NCBI GenBank assembly: GCA_027318675.1
Contig: DAHVOT010000021.1
Location: forward strand, 1 to 11,651
DNA from: an archaeon
Lineage (GTDB): Archaea; Nanobdellota; Nanobdellia; Pacearchaeales; GW2011-AR1
Reading direction: 5' to 3'
Length of the DNA stretch: 11,651 nt
Shown here: positions 1 to 6,424 of the stretch, piece by piece
Layout: every line of letters begins with the position of its first letter
How positions within the stretch are numbered: the stretch's first letter is position 1
Position numbers and translations under genes: made by a program
The notes under the pieces: generated by a model
Database searches by the model: none
What the model saw: the letters and a program-made list of their open reading frames with translations, nothing else
What the model was told of the DNA's origin: nothing

Positions 1-1
1 C

Positions 2-208
2 AAAGCTTTTAAAGGACAGTTCTTAAAAAAAGCAATGACAAAAAAGACATTCAAATTAATTAAAAAAACAAATTTATCGGGAGGTGAACTGCATGGAAGA
101 AATAGACAGTGATCCCGAACACACGCTTTTCATATAAGCGAGATATTTGCAAATATATTAGAAAAAACGACTTTTCTTACAAAATTAAAGACTATTCATC
201 AAATATAG
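2..208 (+). pseudogene. Possible 3' gene remnant with an in-frame TGA
   Basis: One frame is open from the window edge to a TGA at 110-112 (36 codons), then stays open for 31 more codons to a TAG at 206-208. The translation around the TGA (GGELHGRNRQ, stop, SRTHAFHISEIF) looks like continuous protein, and a single TGG-to-TGA change would explain the break. Bases 77-145 are also less AT-rich than the flanks. The other two forward frames carry several stops. I do not recognise the family. It could be the true C-terminus of a gene ending at 112, a decayed gene, or chance: an open run of 31 codons is not rare even at this base composition. TGA is an ordinary stop here, since the amidase gene ends with it. 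Confidence 0.3.
124..140. repeat. Short inverted repeat (hairpin)
   Basis: CGCTT at 124-128 and AAGCG at 136-140 are perfect inverted arms around a 7-base loop. The stem is only 5 bp and is not followed by a T-tract on the + strand, so a terminator role is doubtful. It lies inside the possible gene remnant and may have no function. Confidence 0.2.
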
Positions 209-236
209 TTCTAATTTCAAATAATCTACCGAAACA

Positions 237-244
237 TTTAAATA
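237..244 (+). promoter_or_regulatory. TATA box of the papain-fold hydrolase gene
   Basis: TTTAAATA is centred about 32 bases before the ATG at 273. With the usual archaeal spacing of about 25 bases, transcription would start near 266, giving a leader of only a few bases. This argues against the in-frame GTG at 261, which would lie upstream of the predicted transcript start. Confidence 0.5.
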
Positions 245-272
245 ATGTAACTATTACCCAGTGATAAATAAA

Positions 273-965
273 ATGAGAAACAATTTACTAAAAATAGCTC
301 TTGCAGGGATGTTAAGTCTAACTACAGGTATGTATACTGGAGGTAGTTTTTTAGGGCACAATTTAAATTATGAAAAACAAGCGTATGAAGCTTATGAAAA
401 ATCAAGATTAGAAGAATTAGTTAAAAAAGAAAAAGAAATAATGTTCGAACAATTAAAACAAGAACAAAGCTCAGATGAAATAAAAATACCACATTATAAA
501 CTCTCTCCAAACTCCTGTTCAAAATATGCAAGATTATCTGCAAAAAGAATCTTCGAAAAAGAATACAATCCTGCAAATGCTTGGGATTTAAAGTATGATA
601 ATGAAGTAGTTTACAGCTTTAATCCTGATGAAATTATAAATGATTCTACAATCTATGAAAGCTTAAAAAACAAAGTAATTGACGGAACATTAAAACCGGG
701 TATGATATTAGTAACTTCAAGGGACATGAGACCTGAAGAATACAAAAATTACAGAACTTATAGAACTCCTGGAAAAGACAAGAAAGGGAACAAAATAGAA
801 GACACCCACGCTATTTTATATTTAGGGATAAATGATAATGGACAATTTGAATTTTTAGATCAATGGGTAAACAAAATAGAAAAAATGACAATAGATGATT
901 TCAAAGATAAAAAAAATCTCAAACCAAGATTAATAATCGACGAACCAAATAAGGATACAACTTAA
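273..965 (+). CDS. Exported papain-fold (NlpC/P60- or CHAP-like) cysteine hydrolase candidate
   Basis: This 230-residue protein has a basic start and a hydrophobic stretch at about residues 5-28, read as a signal peptide or N-terminal anchor. A charged helical, probably coiled-coil spacer follows at 33-66, then a compact domain from about 75 to 225. Cys82 in NSCSKYARLSA sits at the start of a predicted helix and is the only cysteine in the protein. His179 in DTHAILYLG starts a predicted beta strand, and Asp196/Gln197 in FLDQW follows. This Cys, then G-x-hydrophobic, then His, then polar residue order is what NlpC/P60 and CHAP domains show, but the assignment is from motif layout only. Members of these families cut peptide or amide bonds in peptidoglycan. 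The next gene encodes a peptidoglycan amidase, 79 bases downstream, which supports the reading. A GTG at 261 is an alternative start; the ATG at 273 fits the TATA box better. Exact family and substrate remain uncertain. Confidence 0.62.
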   Translation: MRNNLLKIALAGMLSLTTGMYTGGSFLGHNLNYEKQAYEAYEKSRLEELVKKEKEIMFEQLKQEQSSDEIKIPHYKLSPNSCSKYARLSAKRIFEKEYNPANAWDLKYDNEVVYSFNPDEIINDSTIYESLKNKVIDGTLKPGMILVTSRDMRPEEYKNYRTYRTPGKDKKGNKIEDTHAILYLGINDNGQFEFLDQWVNKIEKMTIDDFKDKKNLKPRLIIDEPNKDTT

Positions 966-1015
966 AACTATAAACATCTTAAACAGGTTTAAAGTTAAAT
1001 AAATAACAATAATCC

Positions 1016-1024
1016 TTTTAAAAA
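1016..1024 (+). promoter_or_regulatory. TATA box of the amidase gene
   Basis: TTTTAAAAA is centred at 1020, 25 bases before the ATG at 1045, so the transcript is predicted to start at or next to that ATG (leaderless). This favours the ATG over the in-frame TTG at 1033. It also suggests the amidase can be transcribed on its own. Confidence 0.5.
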
Positions 1025-1044
1025 GAATTTATTTGAATTTTTTT

Positions 1045-1710
1045 ATGAAAAAATATCCAATTATAAAGAACATTTCAAAATTCCTGTTTTTTCTGCCAAC
1101 ACTATACTTTCTAAACACAAAAGAGGCTCATGCTCCAAATACAGAATATAATCTAAATGCAGACACCAGAAAGATAGTAGTTATAGATCCAGGGCATGGA
1201 ATGGGGAATAGAGTTGAAGGATGGATGGATTGGGGAAAAACATACTTAGAATATAAAGAAGCAGAAATCGTTTTAGAAAAAGCTAAAAAAATTAAGAATA
1301 TGCTTGATTCAACCAAATACAAAGTAATTCTTACAAGAAAGGACAATACAACTCCCTGCCCAATAGAATCAAGACCAGAATTAGCAAATAAAATAAAAGC
1401 AGACATTTTTTTAAGCTTACATTTAAACGATTTCAAAAACTGGAAAAGTATAAGCGGTTCAGAAATATACTGGAGATATGAAAAAGACAAAGATTTAGCA
1501 AAACTAGCAGCAAAAAACATTAATGAAATAGCTAATATACCCAATAGATATGTCTCCTGGGGAGAATACCTTATGTTAAAAGAAGTAAGCTGCCCTGCTG
1601 CTTTAGTAGAAATAGGATATTTCTTAAACGAACAGGATATAAATAAAATTCTGAAAACCAATGGAGTTGAGAAAGCAATTGTCAAAACAATTGAAGATTA
1701 TTTGAAATGA
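1045..1710 (+). CDS. Secreted N-acetylmuramoyl-L-alanine amidase (Amidase_3, zinc dependent)
   Basis: This 221-residue protein belongs to the Amidase_3 family, which cleaves the bond between N-acetylmuramic acid and L-alanine in peptidoglycan. Residues 1-30 form a signal peptide: basic start, hydrophobic core at 12-23 and a likely cleavage region near KEAHA. The catalytic domain fills 43-221. Visible signatures are VVIDPGHG with zinc ligand His51, Glu72 in the first helix (EYKEAEIVLEKA), His126 in IFLSLHLND, and the catalytic Glu189 in CPAALVEIGYFLN. The typical VILTR strand and the R-x-x-L-A-N helix are also present. All expected active-site residues are there, so the enzyme should be active. 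There is no SH3b, LysM or other wall-binding module. It lies between two other exported proteins on the same strand. Peptidoglycan is not expected in this type of archaeon, so the substrate may belong to bacteria. A TTG at 1033 in the same frame is a less likely start. Confidence 0.93.
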   Translation: MKKYPIIKNISKFLFFLPTLYFLNTKEAHAPNTEYNLNADTRKIVVIDPGHGMGNRVEGWMDWGKTYLEYKEAEIVLEKAKKIKNMLDSTKYKVILTRKDNTTPCPIESRPELANKIKADIFLSLHLNDFKNWKSISGSEIYWRYEKDKDLAKLAAKNINEIANIPNRYVSWGEYLMLKEVSCPAALVEIGYFLNEQDINKILKTNGVEKAIVKTIEDYLK

Positions 1711-1729
1711 CCAATATCCCCTACAAATA

Positions 1730-1739
1730 TTTATAAATA
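1730..1739 (+). promoter_or_regulatory. TATA box of the cyclase-like receptor gene
   Basis: TTTATAAATA is centred at 1735, about 24 bases before the ATG at 1759. This is a near-consensus archaeal TATA box placed for a leaderless transcript. It separates this gene from the amidase gene, which ends only 48 bases upstream. Confidence 0.6.
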
Positions 1740-1758
1740 AATATTTACTGATATTTAG

Positions 1759-3951
1759 ATGAAAAAAGAGATTGTATTAACCTTTTTATTAATGGTTATG
1801 ATTAGTTCATTTGCATCAGCTGAAATGATTATCAATCAACAGCCAAACAAAGTGTATAATTTAGGAGATTCTGTAACTATTCCTGTAACAATAAAAACAA
1901 TTACAGGTGTTTCTGGAACATTTAGTATGGATTTGCTTTGTGGGACAAAACAGATTAACTTCTACAAAAACGGAGTAAACTTAGTATATGGAGAAGAAAA
2001 GACATTTGATGCTTCTCTTGTCCTAACAAAAGAAGTAGTAGGAGAAAATGTTGGAAATTGTAAAGTAAAGGGAATACTTGGAACAGAATACTTCTTAACA
2101 AATGAATTCAAAATTTCAAATTTAATAACTATTAAACCAACAACAGAACAAACAGAATTTGAACCTGGACAGAGTGTATTAATTTATGGTGATGTGATAA
2201 AGGAAAACGGACAACCAGCCAATGGATTTATAGAACTTGAATTAATTCTTGCAAATGGTTCTTCTGAAAATATTCTTCAAAAAGGAACAATAAATAATGG
2301 TATGTACTCCATGAACATAACTCTTCCACAAAAAATGAAAGCAGGAAAATATCTTGTAAAATTAAATGCTTATGAAGTTGCATTAGATAATGCAAGAACA
2401 AATAAGGGATTCATTAATTATAATATACAAATAAAACAAATACCTACTTCTTTAGAGATAATTCTAAAAGATAAAGATGTTCAACCAGGAAAATCAGTTG
2501 AAATAAAAACAATACTTCATGACCAAACAGGAGAGAGTATTGAATCAACTTCAGTTATTACAGTAAAGAAAGAAAATTTAGAAATTCCAGAAGGAGGATC
2601 TCCAACTGAAAAAAGAACAGGAGAATACCTAAAATTACCTATTGTATATAATGAACCACCTGCAAATTGGACTGTATCTGCAATATCTAATGGATTAACA
2701 GCAGAAGCATACTTTACAATAGTTGAAAACGAAGAAATAAATGTGGAATTAGTAAATCAAACACTAATTGTAACAAATGTAGGAAATGTCCCTTATAATG
2801 GAACAATTAATATAAGAATAGGAAACATCTCAAAAGATTTCAATCTATTTTTACCTGTAGATGGAAGTAATAAATATGAATTAAAAACAGAATATGCAGG
2901 AGAATATGAAGTAGAATTATTAGACAAAGGAAGAGAAAGTTTATTCAAAAAAGATGTTGTTTTACCTGAATCGAGAGTTTCAGGTTCAACAGGATACGCA
3001 ATAAGAGATTTCTCACAATCTACATCCAAAGAATTTTATGCTAGACCTATTTTCTGGATTTTCATAGCATTACTTTTAGCGGCTTTGATATTTATTCTAA
3101 TAAGAAGACACAAAAAAAGAAAAGAAACAGGTGTAACCAAAAAAAATGTATTTAAAGATAAATTAAAAATAAAACATGAACCAAAGACAAATACTGCCTG
3201 GGAAAACAGAGCAGTTCCTTTATCTAAAGAGTCAAAACTTAAAACCAATAATAAAGCAAATCTTTCTCTTTCAATAAAAGGAAATAAACAAGAGGTAAGT
3301 GTAGTAAATATAAGTGTGAGAAATATGGGGGATCTTCAAGCAAAAAAATCAAATACAGAAGAACCTCTTCAAAAGATAGTAAATCTTGCTGAAAATAGAA
3401 AAGCTTTTGTTTATGAAAATCAAAATAATTTAACATTCATCTTGGCTCCTTCAAAAACAAGAACATTCAAAAATGAAACAACTGCTTTAGAGATTGCACA
3501 GGATGCAAAAGAGATAATCTTAAGTTATAATAGAATAGCAAAATACAAAATGGACTTTGGAATATCTATAGAATATGGTTCAATAGTAGAAAAAACTGAA
3601 AACGGAATAATGCAATTTATGAGTCTAGGGACATTAATGAGCAACACTAAAAAAATATCTGCTGCATCTCAGGGAGAAGTATTATTAGGAGAAAACATAA
3701 AAAATAAACTCACAAATGTAAGAACAGAAAAGCAAGATAATGGGAGAATAACCTATTACAAAATAAAAGATATGAAATATTATGATGAAGGAAATTCAAG
3801 ATATATGCAAAGTTTTATGAATAAAAAAACAGGAGAAAGCAATCAGGGAACAAAATATAATAATTTACCTCCTCAAGATAAAACACAAAAAACAAATCAA
3901 AATACTGAAAAAAGCTCAGACCCAAAATCTTTGATTAAAGGATTTTACTAA
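1759..3951 (+). CDS. One-pass membrane protein: Ig-like ectodomain and degenerate class III cyclase-homology domain
   Basis: This 730-residue protein has a clear signal peptide (1-21, ending ASA). Residues about 24-405 are outside the cell and strand-rich. They look like three or four Ig-like beta-sandwich units (about 24-125, 126-228, 229-322, 323-405) with a possible Cys61-Cys101 disulfide and several N-x-S/T sites. One membrane span lies at 431-449, followed by a strongly basic stop-transfer segment. The inner part at about 512-670 matches the layout of class III adenylyl/guanylyl cyclase domains: a first strand VSVVNISV, an ALEIAQDAKEI helix, FGISIEYGSIV, and SLGTLMSNTKKISAASQGEV before a closing helix. 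The catalytic positions are lost. The first metal Asp aligns with a Ser, the GD pair aligns with Asn-Asn near 556, and the transition-state Asn and Arg align with Ser628 and Lys632. It is therefore probably a binding or scaffold domain, not an enzyme. The tail (690-730) is disordered. The cyclase assignment was made by eye. Confidence 0.68.
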   Translation: MKKEIVLTFLLMVMISSFASAEMIINQQPNKVYNLGDSVTIPVTIKTITGVSGTFSMDLLCGTKQINFYKNGVNLVYGEEKTFDASLVLTKEVVGENVGNCKVKGILGTEYFLTNEFKISNLITIKPTTEQTEFEPGQSVLIYGDVIKENGQPANGFIELELILANGSSENILQKGTINNGMYSMNITLPQKMKAGKYLVKLNAYEVALDNARTNKGFINYNIQIKQIPTSLEIILKDKDVQPGKSVEIKTILHDQTGESIESTSVITVKKENLEIPEGGSPTEKRTGEYLKLPIVYNEPPANWTVSAISNGLTAEAYFTIVENEEINVELVNQTLIVTNVGNVPYNGTINIRIGNISKDFNLFLPVDGSNKYELKTEYAGEYEVELLDKGRESLFKKDVVLPESRVSGSTGYAIRDFSQSTSKEFYARPIFWIFIALLLAALIFILIRRHKKRKETGVTKKNVFKDKLKIKHEPKTNTAWENRAVPLSKESKLKTNNKANLSLSIKGNKQEVSVVNISVRNMGDLQAKKSNTEEPLQKIVNLAENRKAFVYENQNNLTFILAPSKTRTFKNETTALEIAQDAKEIILSYNRIAKYKMDFGISIEYGSIVEKTENGIMQFMSLGTLMSNTKKISAASQGEVLLGENIKNKLTNVRTEKQDNGRITYYKIKDMKYYDEGNSRYMQSFMNKKTGESNQGTKYNNLPPQDKTQKTNQNTEKSSDPKSLIKGFY

Positions 3952-3968
3952 AAATAAATTAATTGAAA

Positions 3969-4841
3969 CTAATTCTTCTTTTTCTTTGAAAGATTATTTT
4001 TATTATGTTTTTTATTTTGAATATTCTTCTTAGATAGTTCTTCTTTAACTATCTCTCTAACTTCTTCTTTAGAAACCACTTTTATTTGATTTAAATTTTG
4101 ATTTTTATTTTCAGAAGAATCATCTTTAAACTTCATCTTCCATCCAAAAATCAAAGCAACAATTCCAAACAAAATCAAAACAACTGAAATAATTAACATT
4201 ATTACAAATACAAAATGTGCTTTTTGAGAGAGAAGAGAAAATAATGGAGCTACTTGTGCTGGAACTAATTTCAAAATCCAATCCATATTCTTAAATGGTA
4301 AAGAACAAAAAGCTAATAAAATTCCTACAGAGATAAATTTAGACGGCCTCTTTTCAGCAACAAGAAAGATTAAACCAAATAAAACCAAAGACATAACAGA
4401 AAGTAAAAATGCATTTCCTGCCCAATATACTCTTGCTTTATCAGATATAAGCACAAAAGGTATATCAGAAGTTTTAACACACTCCCAAAATTCGCAATCA
4501 TAATCTGCATAATAAATTTGTTCAATAAAATTATCTCTTATATAAGCTGAGATAGAATCCTCTCCTTTTTCAATAACTTCACAGGGAATTGTAAAGCTTT
4601 CATTTCCATAATTAAAAATATATTCATTATCAAAATTACAATAATTATTTAAATTCTCACCAAAAACAGCTTCAACATCCAAAATACTTCCAATTATACC
4701 CTCTGCAGAACTTTCTAAAGCTGGTTTAAGTTCATCATATTCCAAAGAAGATGCAAAAGTTATGGAAACATTCATAAGAACAAGGCAAATTGCCAAAACA
4801 AATCCAAAGAGAGTAATAACTGCACCCCTTATAAAACCCAT
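3969..4841 (-). CDS. Multi-pass membrane protein of unknown function with a four-cysteine outer domain
   Basis: I do not recognise this 290-residue protein. Residues 7-30 form a hydrophobic helix. Residues 31-137 make an acidic, probably extracellular domain with four cysteines (68, 87, 116, 121) that could form two disulfides. Hydrophobic segments follow at about 142-162, 168-182 and 208-234, the last ending in a basic boundary (GWKMKFK). The tail (240-290) is charged, with an EEVREIVKEELSKK helix and a lysine/asparagine-rich end, and so is probably cytoplasmic. The ATG at 4841 is chosen because a TATA box lies 26 bases before it; an in-frame TTG at 4850 would add three residues. The gene is convergent with the receptor gene and lies 30 bases after the coiled-coil gene. 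No enzymatic motif is visible. A channel, assembly or surface role is possible, but nothing in the sequence decides it. Confidence 0.8.
   Translation of the reverse strand: MGFIRGAVITLFGFVLAICLVLMNVSITFASSLEYDELKPALESSAEGIIGSILDVEAVFGENLNNYCNFDNEYIFNYGNESFTIPCEVIEKGEDSISAYIRDNFIEQIYYADYDCEFWECVKTSDIPFVLISDKARVYWAGNAFLLSVMSLVLFGLIFLVAEKRPSKFISVGILLAFCSLPFKNMDWILKLVPAQVAPLFSLLSQKAHFVFVIMLIISVVLILFGIVALIFGWKMKFKDDSSENKNQNLNQIKVVSKEEVREIVKEELSKKNIQNKKHNKNNLSKKKKN
3971..4017 (+). terminator. T-rich tract downstream of the receptor gene
   Basis: The + strand just after the receptor stop is dense in T runs with no hairpin, which is the usual form of archaeal intrinsic termination signals. The same bases encode the lysine-rich tail of the convergent gene, so codon use alone could explain them. 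The two stop codons are only 17 bases apart, so transcripts from the two sides probably overlap. Confidence 0.3.
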
Positions 4842-4862
4842 AACTAACAAAATAATTAAAGG

Positions 4863-4871
4863 TTTTTAAAA
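4863..4871 (-). promoter_or_regulatory. TATA box of the four-cysteine membrane protein gene
   Basis: Read on the - strand this is TTTTAAAAA, centred 26 bases before the ATG at 4841. It directly abuts the stop codon of the upstream coiled-coil gene (4872-4874), so a promoter is packed into a 30-base gap. The two genes therefore look like separate units and not a simple operon. Confidence 0.45.
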
Positions 4872-5420
4872 TTAATTAAAACCGCTTTCCTTCAAGGATT
4901 TATTTATCTCTTGTGAAGTTAGGAGAGAATCTAGATATCTTGAATACTTCATATAAAACTCTTTTTCTTCTGTAACTAGTTTAAATTTTTCAGATATTCT
5001 TTGCTTCTCTTCAAATATGTCAACGCACCTACTAGCAAAAAGAGCATAATCTCCCCATATACTATCATTTTCTTGCATTAACTTAAGTGATTGCTGAGAG
5101 AAAAAATAGCATCTTTCTATTAAACTATCATTTTTCTCCTTCAATTTAGCATAATCTTCCATAGAAGAAAAAAGGCTTTTAGCATAATCAATAGAAATTT
5201 TCAAAGAATCCATCTTTTTTTGAGTATTCAAAGACTGATAATCCTTAGATAATTCTAAATAATCTTTAACAGCACCAATATAATTTCTATATAGCTCCAT
5301 ATTTTGTTTTTTAAGTCCTGTATTTAAACAAGTTAATACACCTGCACTTACAGAAAATACTCCTGCAGTAATTCCTAAAATCATAGCAGGTTTTTTTAAT
5401 ATTTCCTTTAACTTAAACAT
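4872..5420 (-). CDS. Small membrane-anchored coiled-coil protein of unknown function
   Basis: This 182-residue protein has a basic N-terminus (MFKLKEILKK) and a single hydrophobic segment at about 11-31. The long, highly charged, helical remainder (about 36-175) should form a coiled coil or helical bundle. The helical region has two cysteines, Cys104 and Cys132, and is rich in Ser, Lys and Glu. There is no enzymatic motif. The span could be an uncleaved anchor or a signal peptide; the AGVLTC context gives no clear cleavage site. The ATG at 5420 fits a TATA box 24 bases upstream. The neighbours are the HtpX protease, whose gene ends 60 bases upstream, and another membrane protein downstream, so a membrane-linked role is likely. 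I know of no named family that fits. Confidence 0.8.
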   Translation of the reverse strand: MFKLKEILKKPAMILGITAGVFSVSAGVLTCLNTGLKKQNMELYRNYIGAVKDYLELSKDYQSLNTQKKMDSLKISIDYAKSLFSSMEDYAKLKEKNDSLIERCYFFSQQSLKLMQENDSIWGDYALFASRCVDIFEEKQRISEKFKLVTEEKEFYMKYSRYLDSLLTSQEINKSLKESGFN

Positions 5421-5439
5421 ATTTCCAAAAATAAAATAG

Positions 5440-5448
5440 TATATTTAA
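5440..5448 (-). promoter_or_regulatory. TATA box of the coiled-coil protein gene
   Basis: On the - strand the element reads TTAAATATA, centred 24 bases before the ATG at 5420. This is the same leaderless arrangement as the other genes of the window, set inside the 60-base gap after the protease gene. Confidence 0.5.
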
Positions 5449-5480
5449 GAATTTATTTACAAAAATATAGATATAAAACA

Positions 5481-6380
5481 TTACATTCTTTCTAAAGCTT
5501 CAATCCTTTTCTCAATTGGAGGATGTGTGCTTGTAAGATTTTTTAAAGGGCTTGCAAAAAACAAAGGAGCAATAGCTTTACTTACTTTTTTCTCTTTTGA
5601 TTCAAATTGGTAATCGTTTTTAATCTTCTTAAGTGCGCCAATTAATCCTTGAGGATATCTTGTAAATTTAACTGCAGTTGCATCTGCAGAATATTCATGT
5701 TTCCTTGAAATTGAAAGTTGCACTAATTGAACAACAATAGGGGCAAGAATTGCTAAAACAATACCTATAACCAACAAAATTATGCCTGCTTTATTGCTAT
5801 CACTGTCTCCCCCTCCCTTTAACCATAAACTTCTTAAAAACATCTCAGAAATAATTGCAACCATTCCAACCATAACTGCAACTAGAGTCATATATCTTAT
5901 ATCATAATTCCCAATATGCCCTAATTCATGCGCTAAAACAGCTTCTAATTCTCTTCTGTCCAACTTACTCAAAGCCCCCTCAGTTACGCAAACCACAGAA
6001 TGTTTAGGGTCTCTTCCAGAAGCAAAAGCATTTATTTGATTAGAAGGCATAACATAAAGTTTAGGCATTGGTAAACCAGAAGCCAAAGTCAAACCCTCTA
6101 CAAGATTGTAAAAATCTCTATGCTTAATCCTATCTGCTTCTTTTGCCCCTACACTCATTATAGAAATTTTATCTGAATTATAATAACTAATAAGAGTATA
6201 TGAAATAGAAAATATAATCGAAATTATCATTATAAACCAAAACCATACTGGATCAAAAGCTAAAGAAATAAAATACCCTAATGCAACAATAACTACAAAA
6301 ACAGTTAAAATTAAAAAAAATGATTTTCTTTTATTTTTAGATATCTGATCTCTAAAGTCAATTCTTTGATATTTTTCCAT
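5481..6380 (-). CDS. htpX: HtpX-type M48 membrane zinc metalloprotease
   Basis: This 299-residue protein is a standard-length member of the M48B (HtpX) family, integral membrane proteases that degrade damaged or misfolded membrane proteins. Hydrophobic segments at about 20-41 and 46-66 precede the catalytic part. Family signatures are LPMPKLYVMPSNQINAFA at 103-120, the zinc site HELGH (His151, Glu152, His155) in VLAHELGHIGNYD, and the third ligand Glu229 in SRKHEYSADATAV. Two further hydrophobic segments lie between them at about 163-182 and 199-222. The C-terminal STHPPIEKRIEAL motif is also typical. The active site is complete. The small LemA protein often found beside htpX is absent here; the neighbours are a coiled-coil membrane protein and a surface lyase-like protein. 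The start is supported by a TATA box 25 bases upstream. Confidence 0.95.
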   Translation of the reverse strand: MEKYQRIDFRDQISKNKRKSFFLILTVFVVIVALGYFISLAFDPVWFWFIMIISIIFSISYTLISYYNSDKISIMSVGAKEADRIKHRDFYNLVEGLTLASGLPMPKLYVMPSNQINAFASGRDPKHSVVCVTEGALSKLDRRELEAVLAHELGHIGNYDIRYMTLVAVMVGMVAIISEMFLRSLWLKGGGDSDSNKAGIILLVIGIVLAILAPIVVQLVQLSISRKHEYSADATAVKFTRYPQGLIGALKKIKNDYQFESKEKKVSKAIAPLFFASPLKNLTSTHPPIEKRIEALERM

Positions 6381-6398
6381 ATTTAGGTATGGAAAAAA

Positions 6399-6415
6399 GA
6401 CTTTTTAAGACTAAC
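6399..6415 (-). promoter_or_regulatory. Promoter core of htpX, shared with the lyase-like gene
   Basis: On the - strand this reads GTTAGTCTTAAAAAGTC: a TATA-like CTTAAAAAG centred 25 bases before the ATG, plus an upstream part that could be the BRE. The same 17 bases with one change (GTTAATC for GTTAGTC) occur at 8912-8928, at the same distance of 19 bases from that gene's ATG at 8893. A T6 run on the - strand at 6393-6398 lies between this core and the start. Confidence 0.55.
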
Positions 6416-6424
6416 GAATAATTT

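Noticed and set aside
93..137. A 14-codon frame starting ATG at 93, preceded by GGAGGTGA, a strong-looking Shine-Dalgarno sequence.
   Set aside because: It is very short, lies inside the frame of the possible gene remnant, and no other gene in the window uses such a site. The GGAGGTGA is equally explained as Gly-Gly-Glu codons.
978..994. Palindromic TTAAAC-AG-GTTTAA between the hydrolase and amidase genes.
   Set aside because: The two-base loop cannot form a good hairpin, and as a TATA box it would start transcription about 30 bases too early for the amidase ATG. It is probably chance in AT-rich sequence.
1128..1685. A 185-codon frame on the - strand opposite the amidase gene.
   Set aside because: It is fully antisense to a gene with complete Amidase_3 motifs and has no recognisable motif or promoter; it is a shadow of biased codon use.
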